Made by a program: the position numbers and the translations under genes. From the NCBI GenBank assembly GCA_016296675.1, contig JAEDIV010000149.1:1-6090 (forward strand): a DNA stretch of 6,090 bases, given 5' to 3'. Positions 1 to 5,900 of the stretch are shown piece after piece (position 1 is the first letter of the stretch; each line of letters starts with the position of its first letter). The notes under the pieces are model-generated. The model was not told where the DNA came from, made no database searches, and was given only the letters and a program-made list of their open reading frames with translations. Source of the DNA: Clostridia bacterium. Its GTDB lineage: Bacteria > Bacillota > Clostridia > Christensenellales > Aristaeellaceae.

Positions 1-436
1 CGCCGGTAGGACCGGTGGGACCGATAGGCCCGGCAGGACCGGTAGCGCCGACAGCACCCGTAGCGCCGGTAGGACCGGTGGGACCGATAGGCCCGACAGG
101 ACCGGTAGCACCGACAGCGCCCGTAGCGCCGGTAGCACCCGTTGCGCCTGTAGGACCGGCAGGGCCGGTTGCGCCCATGGGGCCTACGGGACCAATTGGG
201 CCGGTCGGACCCGTCGGGCCGACCTTTCCGCAGCAGCTTGAGGAACAGCCGCAGTTATTCTGGCAGCATCCGCAGTTGTTTTGGCAGCAGTTCGGCTTGG
301 AACAATCCAGATCATAGCCGTATCCGGGCAGATATACGCTGACGGGCGCGTCTTCAAATCCGTAGCCCGTGCGTACGTCCGTATCCCGGTCGAGGATCAC
401 TGAGCGAATTCTTCGCCTGCATGAATGACACTTCAA
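1..436 (-). CDS. Collagen-like Gly-X-Y repeat protein with cysteine-rich N-terminus (3' end outside window)
   Basis: The frame reads leftwards and is still open at base 1, giving 145 residues. The start is TTG at 436-434, chosen because GGAGGG at 449-444 lies 7 nt upstream; no in-frame ATG fits. Residues 1-69 hold 12 cysteines: a CxxC at 3-6, then a cluster from C45 with CQNNCGC twice in tandem (51-57, 58-64) and a CC at 68-69. From G70 to the window edge every third residue is glycine (GKV, GPT, GPI, GAT, GAV), a strict collagen triplet pattern with the Ala/Pro/Thr bias typical of Firmicutes. Such proteins commonly form triple-helical filaments on the spore or exosporium surface, and the cysteines could cross-link or anchor it; that role is inference. 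No signal peptide is visible, which suits a protein assembled from the mother-cell side. The C-terminal domain is not seen. The opposite strand also has a long open frame at 15-317, but it lacks Gly periodicity. Confidence 0.88.
   Translation of the reverse strand, partial: MKCHSCRRRIRSVILDRDTDVRTGYGFEDAPVSVYLPGYGYDLDCSKPNCCQNNCGCCQNNCGCSSSCCGKVGPTGPTGPIGPVGPMGATGPAGPTGATGATGATGAVGATGPVGPIGPTGPTGATGAVGATGPAGPIGPTGPTG
5..130. repeat. 63-bp tandem duplication inside the Gly-X-Y coding repeat
   Basis: Bases 5-67 and 68-130 match at 60 of 63 positions. Each unit encodes seven Gly-X-Y triplets (residues 103-123 and 124-144 of the collagen-like protein). The three differences give one Val/Ala change and two silent changes, so the reading frame and glycine register are kept. 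This looks like a recent in-register duplication; the array may continue left of the window. Confidence 0.9.
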
Positions 437-443
437 TCGGATA

Positions 444-449
444 CCCTCC
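444..449 (-). promoter_or_regulatory. Ribosome binding site that sets the TTG start of the collagen-like gene
   Basis: On the minus strand GGAGGG is followed by a 7-nt spacer (TATCCGA) and then TTG at 436-434. Other in-frame starts are weaker: TTG at 451-449 lies just before this site, with the Shine-Dalgarno inside its own first codons, and GTG at 400-398 would remove the CxxC head. This is therefore the preferred start. Confidence 0.7.
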
Positions 450-577
450 AATTTCGTTTTTGCCCCTTTATATCCGCCGCCGGGAGAAGAGGCGCTCCGG
501 TTGGCGGCGTCCTTTTCATGTTATGCGGATCTGTCCGTTTCGGTCTCTGATTTCTGCGTTTTTCACCGGAATCATCA

Positions 578-606
578 TCGACAAACGCCCTATTGCGTGG
601 TAAGAA
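578..606 (+). promoter_or_regulatory. Candidate sigma-A promoter, relative of the lacZ-type promoter
   Basis: TCGACA (578-583), a 17-bp spacer, then TAAGAA (601-606) preceded by TGG, an extended -10. The -10 is poor (three of six consensus bases), so on its own this would be weak. Support comes from its match to the better promoter at 2901-2929: 23 of 27 bases are identical between 577-603 and 2900-2926, including part of the spacer. A transcript would start near 613 and meet the hairpin at 640-667 after about 30 nt. If transcription reads through, this would be a roughly 180-nt leader for the gene at 791. Confidence 0.4.
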
Positions 607-639
607 TAATAGGTAAGCAAATGATAGACAGTGTAATAA

Positions 640-667
640 AAAAAGGACGCAAATACGCGCCCTTTTT
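640..667. terminator. Orphan intrinsic-terminator-like hairpin, usable on either strand
   Basis: The left arm 640-650 pairs with 657-667 around the 6-nt loop AAATAC, with one A-C mismatch (647/660). An A7 run on the left (638-644) and T5 on the right (663-667) make it terminator-like in both directions. No plus-strand gene ends to its left and no minus-strand gene ends to its right, so its client is unclear: it may act as an attenuator after the 578-606 promoter or be a leftover of a duplicated gene unit. Its core 645-662 matches 17 of 18 bases of the terminator at 1571-1588. Confidence 0.65.
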
Positions 668-790
668 ATGCGAAATTCTTAATTATATTTTATTAAAAGC
701 AGGAAAATAATACTTTTCTGAAGAAAAAGTATATATCTGCATTGTTAATGAAGTCCATCAACTATCTCGACACATAAGGAGGAAAGCTTA

Positions 791-1549
791 ATGAAAAAAG
801 CATTTGCATTGTTGGTCACCGTAGTTCTCCTGATTTCATGTTCTGTTATCGGTTTTGCAGAGGACATTGACTTTGAAAGCATGGATTTTGAGACATTGCA
901 AGCCATGAAGAATGCTCTCGATTATGAATATTTTTCACGCCCTGAATCAAAAGGTATAAGTCTTTCACCGGGTGATTATACTGTAGGCACTGATATTAAG
1001 CCCGGACGATATTTTTTCAAAACTGTCGAGCCGTGCACAAGTAATTATACGCCTCAAGTTTATTTATATAAAGACAAAGAACAATGCGAAAGTTGGGACA
1101 ATGGCAATTATGGCGAATACCTATTTAGTGAATATTGTGGACTTGATTACGATCAAAAGAGTGTTTCCTTAGAATTAGGTAATATAATTCGTGTATATTC
1201 TGGTTCAATATTATTCAGTAAAGCATCCATCAATCAGGAAGATTATTACGTTTACCAAGTACCTGAAGGAACGTATGTGCCAGCAGGAGTATACAAAGTC
1301 GGGGAAGATATTCCAGTAGGAAAATATCGAGTATATTCAGGAACTATTTTGGGTGGGAAAATAAAGATATATTTCAGAGAGGAAACCTATAATTTTGATG
1401 GTTCTTGGCATTTAGGGTATGACAAGCTTGTAGAAGTTGATGTAAAGCCAACTGTTGTTTACGAGACAGTTAATCTTGAAGAAGGACAGGTGGTTCTCGT
1501 CGAATTGGACGTCGTGATGAAAAAACAGGCAAAACTGTCATTCGATTGA
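791..1549 (+). CDS. Exported protein with two G-Y-VG-DI-G-Y repeats (unknown function)
   Basis: The 252-residue product starts at ATG with TAAGGAGG (775-782) 8 nt upstream. Residues 1-23 are a signal peptide (KK, hydrophobic core), probably cut by signal peptidase I near GFA-E (23/24). LISC at 14-17 resembles a lipobox, but the paralogue lacks that cysteine, so a lipoprotein is less likely. Residues 26-52 look helical. Two repeats follow. Each opens with G-x-Y-x-V-G-x-D-I-x-x-G-x-Y (61-74, 166-179) and ends with a strand like VSLELGNIIRV (125-135) or VNLEEGQVVLV (227-237), suggesting a beta-rich domain duplicated within the protein. The mature part has three further cysteines (82, 99, 116). 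It is convergent with, and paralogous to, the gene at 1628-2347: shared features are the SRPE end of the helix, PEGTYVPAG before repeat two, and a final LSFD/LSFE. Similar motifs recur in secreted proteins of Gram-positive bacteria, but I cannot name a family or role. The gene is AT-rich beside the lacZ-type gene. Confidence 0.85.
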   Translation: MKKAFALLVTVVLLISCSVIGFAEDIDFESMDFETLQAMKNALDYEYFSRPESKGISLSPGDYTVGTDIKPGRYFFKTVEPCTSNYTPQVYLYKDKEQCESWDNGNYGEYLFSEYCGLDYDQKSVSLELGNIIRVYSGSILFSKASINQEDYYVYQVPEGTYVPAGVYKVGEDIPVGKYRVYSGTILGGKIKIYFREETYNFDGSWHLGYDKLVEVDVKPTVVYETVNLEEGQVVLVELDVVMKKQAKLSFD

Positions 1550-1563
1550 TAATCGACGAAGCT

Positions 1564-1598
1564 ATGAAAAGGGCGCAAATACGCGCCCTTCATTTTTT
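1564..1598. terminator. Intrinsic terminator between the convergent exported-protein genes
   Basis: A perfect 8-bp stem AAGGGCGC (1569-1576) / GCGCCCTT (1583-1590) with loop AAATAC. It is extended by ATG/CAT pairing (1564-1566 with 1591-1593) across a two-base bulge, and followed by T6 (1593-1598) on the plus strand. It lies 15 nt after the stop of the plus-strand gene. On the minus strand only a short T run (TTTT) follows, so it may also end the opposite gene, less efficiently. Confidence 0.85.
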
Positions 1599-1627
1599 CT
1601 TATGCTATGTATGTAATGGACGAGATT

Positions 1628-2347
1628 CTATTCAAAGCTTAAACTCGGTTGTCTGATCATGATAATATCGTCATTTACCTTAATTTCGTAATTTTCGAGC
1701 AGTCTATAAGTCTCGTAATCTGAATAAAATTCTAATCTTTCTATCCTTTTTCCACGCTCATATATTTCTACTTCCGCTTCATAGCCTGTCGCGGTATAGA
1801 ATCTGTATATACCTTCAAGAATATCAGTTCCTACTGTATAGATACCTGCTGGTACATAGGTTCCCTCTGGAGGAGTATAGGTAAAATAGTTTTCGGCGGA
1901 TTCTTTATCACTACACAAAACAATAGAGTAACCTACATTTATCAGATTACCTGATTCAAGAATGATCCGCTTAGTATCGGGGGTGCTTACATTAAAGCGA
2001 AAAATTAATCCTTCTCCGGACTGTGTATATCGATTTTCAAATGTATTTCTACTTGTATATATCATAACTTCTCCGTATTGTGCAGGGTCTGGCGAGGTAA
2101 AATAGTAGGTGCCGGGAGCAATATCACTGCCGACAAGATACATACCATCCGTGAGAACTAACGGGGCAGCTTCCGGTCTGGACGCAAGCTCAATATTCAC
2201 AGCACTGGACAATGCTAATAAGCTTTCATATTCCAAGGACGCAATCATATCCTGATATGATTGTGTTGAGAAATCCGCTTCCTCTGTGAAGCCGATTGCG
2301 GAGAATAAGAGTAACAGAATGAGAACGAATGCAATGATTCTGCGCAT
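1628..2347 (-). CDS. Exported two-repeat protein, paralogue of the 791-1549 product (unknown function)
   Basis: The 239-residue product starts at ATG 2347-2345, with GGAGG 7 nt upstream. A longer frame from TTG 2380 exists but would translate the ribosome site itself and hide the signal peptide, so it is not used. Residues 1-20 (RR, a long Leu/Ile core, then AIGF-TEE) form a signal peptide for signal peptidase I; there is no lipobox. Residues 34-58 look helical and align with the paralogue. Two repeats open with G-x-Y-x-V-G-x-D-I-x-x-G-x-Y at 68-81 and 168-181, and close with strands such as IILESGNLINV (128-138) and RLLENYEIKV. Only one cysteine (145) is present. The C-terminus SLSFE matches KLSFD in the paralogue. 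The tail-to-tail pair shares a terminator region, so the genes are transcribed independently. The function is unknown; an extracellular or envelope role is inferred from the signal peptide alone. Confidence 0.85.
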   Translation of the reverse strand: MRRIIAFVLILLLLFSAIGFTEEADFSTQSYQDMIASLEYESLLALSSAVNIELASRPEAAPLVLTDGMYLVGSDIAPGTYYFTSPDPAQYGEVMIYTSRNTFENRYTQSGEGLIFRFNVSTPDTKRIILESGNLINVGYSIVLCSDKESAENYFTYTPPEGTYVPAGIYTVGTDILEGIYRFYTATGYEAEVEIYERGKRIERLEFYSDYETYRLLENYEIKVNDDIIMIRQPSLSFE

Positions 2348-2378
2348 GAAAATACCTCCTATTAAGTGTGGTGGCATC

Positions 2379-2387
2379 AATATACCA
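2379..2387 (-). promoter_or_regulatory. Candidate extended -10 promoter for the minus-strand exported-protein gene
   Basis: On the minus strand TGG precedes TATATT, matching an extended -10 (TGnTATAAT) with one mismatch. A start near 2372 would give a leader of about 25 nt before ATG 2347, containing the GGAGG ribosome site. No good -35 is seen at 17 bp, which extended -10 promoters can tolerate. A small inverted repeat, TGAGA-CCC-TCTCA (2432-2444), lies about 50 bp further upstream. Confidence 0.4.
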
Positions 2388-2568
2388 AAAAAGATGAAAA
2401 GCGTGGTTAAAGAAATGTTAAAGCGTTTGCATGAGACCCTCTCAAGATATATGTTTCAGGCAAGAGCTGCTCCCGCAAATCAGTAAGTACCCACCTATGA
2501 GACGTTTCGCCTCCCGTTTTTCGTATGCATCGGTCACGACGTGGTTTTTCTTTCCGGCAGAGCATCGC

Positions 2569-2587
2569 GGGACGGGAAACCCGTCCC
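2569..2587. repeat. Perfect 8-bp-stem palindrome (REP-like)
   Basis: GGGACGGG (2569-2576), loop AAA, CCCGTCCC (2580-2587), followed by CTACG. It lacks a T run, so it is not a typical terminator. The stem length, 3-nt loop and CCTACG context match the second palindrome at 2738-2756, suggesting one family of intergenic hairpins. Confidence 0.7.
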
Positions 2588-2623
2588 CTACGACGCTGAT
2601 GCGCTTTTTCCCATGACAAATAC

Positions 2624-2689
2624 CTGTAAACCATGTTGTTGCACATTCTGTAAATCATGTTGCTCTTGACAGAAAGTCGTTCCCTACGG
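2624..2689. repeat. Composite direct repeat, copy 1 (two 24-bp units plus TTCCCTACGG tail)
   Basis: Two 24-bp units start at 2624 and 2648, each reading CTGTAAA-y-CATGTTG with a diverged 3' half. They are followed by a GAAA segment and CGTTCCCTACGG (2678-2689). The same order recurs at 2765-2828. One frame from ATG 2613 gives a short cysteine-rich peptide (stop TGA 2667-2669), but no ribosome site precedes it and copy 2 does not keep the open frame, so it is not called as a gene. Confidence 0.75.
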
Positions 2690-2737
2690 CGAAGACAAAC
2701 GTTTCTATAGAAATCCAACGCCTCTGCTACCCCGTAG

Positions 2738-2756
2738 GGGAGGCGTTTCGCCTCCC
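2738..2756. repeat. Perfect 8-bp-stem palindrome (REP-like), with a related copy at 2499-2516
   Basis: GGGAGGCG (2738-2745), loop TTT, CGCCTCCC (2749-2756). It overlaps a second, competing hairpin, CCCC-GTA-GGGG (2730-2740). The 18 bases at 2740-2757 recur at 2499-2516 with one substitution, which breaks one pair of that copy's stem. The 2499 copy is followed by T5 (2517-2521) and could work as a weak plus-strand terminator. Confidence 0.7.
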
Positions 2757-2764
2757 GAGGCTAA

Positions 2765-2828
2765 CTGTAAACCATGTCCTTGCACAATGTGTAAATGATG
2801 TTACTGCACAGAAACCCGTTCCCTACGG
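2765..2828. repeat. Composite direct repeat, copy 2
   Basis: Units start at 2765 and 2789 (again 24 bp apart), then GAAA and CGTTCCCTACGG (2817-2828). The start lies 141 bp from copy 1 and the tail 139 bp from it, with the 2738-2756 palindrome between the copies. A dispersed or locally duplicated intergenic element is the simplest reading. Confidence 0.75.
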
Positions 2829-2900
2829 TATCGCCGCAGTTGTTTTTCCTGACAGATAATGATCATTTCAATATTTTCTTTTGAATCGGCATCTTTTTTA

Positions 2901-2929
2901 TCGACAAACGCTCGCTTGCGTGCTAAAAT
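2901..2929 (+). promoter_or_regulatory. Sigma-A-type promoter of the lacZ-type gene
   Basis: TCGACA (2901-2906), a 17-bp spacer, then TAAAAT (2924-2929) preceded by TGC (extended -10). Each hexamer differs from consensus by one base. The start site would be near 2936, leaving a leader of about 33 nt to GTG 2969. The spacer holds ACGC-N6-GCGT, an inverted repeat also present in the 578-606 site. The palindrome AATGATCATT (2858-2867) lies 33 bp upstream of the -35 and could be an operator, but no regulator can be named. Confidence 0.75.
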
Positions 2930-2968
2930 ATAATTGAGAGATTGTATACCGAAAGGGAAGTGACGTGT

Positions 2969-5900
2969 GTGAATTTCCATACCAAACCGGAATGGCAAAA
3001 TATTGAGGTTCAGTCCATCAACCGCCTGGGGGCGCACAGCCCATGGGGGAATACGCACACGCTTTCTTTGGACGGAACGTGGCGCTTTACGCTCCTTGAG
3101 CATCCTTCGCTCGTTCCGGCGGGATTCTATCTTTCCGATTTCAACGATTCCAAGTGGCGCGAGATTACCGTTCCCGGAAACTGGGAACTGCAGGGCGAAG
3201 ACAGCCCGATTTATACCAACTGGGCGTATCCGTTTACGGATGAGCCAGGCGCGCACCTGATCACCCCGAGCTATAACGAAGAAACGGGCTACGGCGCGAG
3301 CCTGAACCCGCCGCACTTGCCGGATAAGATTCCGACAGGTTTATACAAGCGCTTTTTTACGCTGCCCGAGCATTTTGTCGGCAAAAAGCTGATTCTTCGC
3401 TTCGGCGGCGTGGAGTCCGGATTTTATGTGTGGGTGAACGGAAATCCTGTGGGATATTCGCAGGATTCGAAGCTCGCTGCGGAGTTTGATGTAACAAGAT
3501 ATGTATATGCCGGTGAAAACTCGGTCACCGTTCAGGTCATGCGCTTTACGGATGCGACGTGGCTCGAGGATCAGGATTACTGGCATCTGTCCGGTATTTT
3601 CAGATCGGTTTCCCTCATGGCAAAGCCCAGAATGCACATTGAAGATGTGTTTGTGGATGCAAAGGCCACGGGCGAAGTGACGATGGACGTATCCGTCACG
3701 CGCGTTTCCGGCTTTGCCGATACGCTTGTGCGCCTGCATATTTACGATCCCGACGGCAAAATCATCTATAAGGAAAAGCGCGCTCCCGCCTGCGAGGTGC
3801 CGCCGCTTTACGACAGAAATGCGCCCATGCCGGGACATGCGGTTTTTAAAATCAAGCTTGACGATGTAAAGCTCTGGTCGCCAGAAAGCCCGACGCGCTA
3901 CCGCGTGCATCTGGCGCTGCTTTTGCCGGATTCCGAGGAAGCGGCGGACAGGGAAAGGGTGTATTTCGGCTTCAGAACCGTGAAAATTGAAAACGGTATA
4001 CTGACGCTCAACGGAAAGCGCCTGATCATAAGGGGCGTGAACCGCCACGAGCATTCCGCAGACACCGGAAGAGCCGTCACGCGCGAGCAAATGAAGAAGG
4101 AAATCCTTCTCATGAAAAAGATGAACATCAACGCCGTTCGCACCTGCCATTATCCGGATGATCCTGCGTTTTACGATCTGTGCGACGAATACGGCCTTAT
4201 GGCCATTTGCGAAACCAACCTCGAAACCCACGGTGTGGGCGGCATGCTGGCCAATTCCCCCGAATGGGCGGAGGCGTTTTTGCAGCGCGCGCGCCGCATG
4301 GTGCTTACCCATAAAAATCATCCGTCCATTATCATCTGGTCGCTTGGAAACGAAAGCGGCGTGGGTCCGAACCACGCAGCCATGGCCGCATGGATCCGGG
4401 CTTTTGACAAATCCCGCCCTGTGCAGTATGAGTCCGGAAACCCGGATGCTTCCATTTCCGACATCCGCTGTCCCATGTATCCCTCGCGCGAGGCGATTGA
4501 AAACCTGCTTTGCGATGTATACGACCATCGTCCCGTCATCCTTTGCGAATACGCGTATCAGATTTTGAACAGCGGCGGCGGCCTTAAGCATTTCAGAACC
4601 CTGACCGAGCGTTATCCGCGCTTTCAGGGCGGCTTTATCTGGGATTTCCAGGACAAGGCGCTTTGGCAGGAGGATGAAAACGGCAAGCATTACGCGGCCT
4701 ACGGCGGAGACTTCTTTGAAAGCGTCACAGAGCCGTTCGAACCCAAATTCATGTGCTTAAACGGCATCGTCACCCACGATCTGTCCGTGAAGCCCGCAGG
4801 CCTTGAAGCCGCGGCGGTGTATGCGCCGGTATTTGTGGAAAACAGGAAAAACGGAAAATACCTGCTTAAAAACCGCTACAACACGCTCTCGACTGCCGGC
4901 ATGACCCTCTATTGGACCAGCTATCAGGCAGGCGAACCCACGGGAACGGGCGAGATGCCGCTTCCCGTCATCGACGCCATGACCGAAACGGAAATCTCCT
5001 TCGGCCCAAGCGGCATGCAGGGCGAGGATGCATACATCGATATTGATATCGTCGCGCAGGACGGAAGCATATTCAAGCAGCAGTTCCAGCTGCCCAGCGC
5101 GCTTCCGCTGATTCGAAGAGTGCGCCATGTATCCGCGCAGTTTGACGATTCCCACGGCATGATCACCGTAAACGGCAAGGATTTCCGCATGATGATTTCA
5201 AAATCCACCGGCTGCATCGTAAGCATGCAGAAAGGCAAGCGGGAATATGTCATCAGCGCGCTTTCCGAGTGCGCCGTGCGCGGCCTGACCGGTGCAAACG
5301 CGCAGCCCGGCTGGGGCGAATACGATAAATGGGAAGCGTTTGCGCAGGAAAACTGTGCCCGCCGCCTGATCAGCATTTCGGCTTCCGCGCTTTCCGACGG
5401 CCGCGTGCTGATCGAGCGCGTTACGCGGCTTGACTCAAGGCTGATTCCCGGCGCGAGCATCAATGTCTTGACCCGTATGTGGGTGGCAGGCGACGGAAAC
5501 ATTTCCCTGAATGCCCACTTCACCTTATCCGGCGTCGACAGCGTGGAACGCCTTGGCCTTACCTGGACGCTTCCTTCCGAATTTGAACAAGTGGAATGGT
5601 TCGGCCGCGGCCCCGGCGAAAGCTATCCCGACCGCGTGGAGAGCGCAAGACTGGGCATTTACCAGTCCACCGTCACCGAAATGCACTTCCCCTTTACGCC
5701 TCCCGCGGAAAACGGCGGCCGCGACGCTGTGCGCCGCGCAACGTTTGAAACCGAGGACGGCGCGAAGATCATCATGCGCGCCCAGACCCCGTTCCATTTT
5801 GACGCGCGCCACTATACGATCACCGATCTTCGTGACGCCATGCACGATCATGACCTCTATATGCGCCCCGAAACCATCATCCATACCGACGCCGCCCATG

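Larger units (their letters stand above)
437..790. other. Intergenic region between divergent collagen-like and exported-protein genes
   Basis: About 350 bp with no convincing gene; the short open frames here lack ribosome sites and resemble no protein I know. It holds, from left to right: the collagen gene ribosome site (444-449); a GC-rich hairpin in its leader with outer stem 475-481/503-509 and inner stem 483-486/495-498; a promoter-like site (578-606); a terminator-like hairpin (640-667); an AT-rich stretch; and a small hairpin, TACTTTT at 711-717 pairing with AAAAGTA at 725-731. The right end carries TAAGGAGG (775-782), the ribosome site of the next gene. No clear promoter was found directly upstream of 791, nor for the collagen-like gene, which may use a sporulation sigma factor. 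Confidence 0.6.
2348..2968. other. Repeat-rich intergenic region upstream of the lacZ-type gene
   Basis: About 620 bp without a supported gene. The minus-strand frame at 2407-2718 is Arg/Cys-rich, runs through repeats and lacks a ribosome site. The region contains the promoter of the minus-strand gene (left end), three related short palindromes (2499-2516, 2569-2587, 2738-2756), a pair of composite direct repeats (2624-2689 and 2765-2828), a perfect 10-bp palindrome AATGATCATT (2858-2867), and the promoter for the lacZ-type gene (2901-2929). The palindromes and repeats look like dispersed REP-type intergenic elements rather than coding sequence. Confidence 0.6.

Noticed and set aside
15..317. 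Plus-strand 100-residue Pro/Gly/Ala-rich open frame over the collagen repeat
   Set aside because: It lacks strict Gly-X-Y periodicity and a ribosome site. The minus strand has perfect triplets and a well-placed start, so this is its antisense shadow.
421..710. Short plus-strand open frames in the left intergenic region
   Set aside because: They overlap each other and the promoter and terminator signals, lack ribosome sites and have no protein-like composition.
2348..2380. Longer N-terminus (TTG 2380) for the minus-strand exported protein
   Set aside because: It would encode the GGAGG ribosome site as part of the protein and bury the signal peptide; ATG 2347 has ideal spacing.
2407..2718. 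Minus-strand 103-residue open frame
   Set aside because: The product is Arg- and Cys-rich, crosses palindromes and direct repeats, has no ribosome site and resembles no known protein.
2624..2828. CRISPR-like array
   Set aside because: The 24-bp units are adjacent with no unique spacers, occur only in pairs and are imperfect; no cas genes are present.
2942..2968. Longer N-terminus (TTG 2942) for the lacZ-type gene
   Set aside because: It lies about 6 nt after the predicted transcription start with no room for a ribosome site; GTG 2969 has one and gives a typical LacZ N-terminus.
3341..4690. Minus-strand 449-residue open frame opposite the lacZ-type gene
   Set aside because: It lies wholly inside a well-supported GH2 coding sequence and shows no recognisable domain; long antisense frames are common opposite GC-rich genes.
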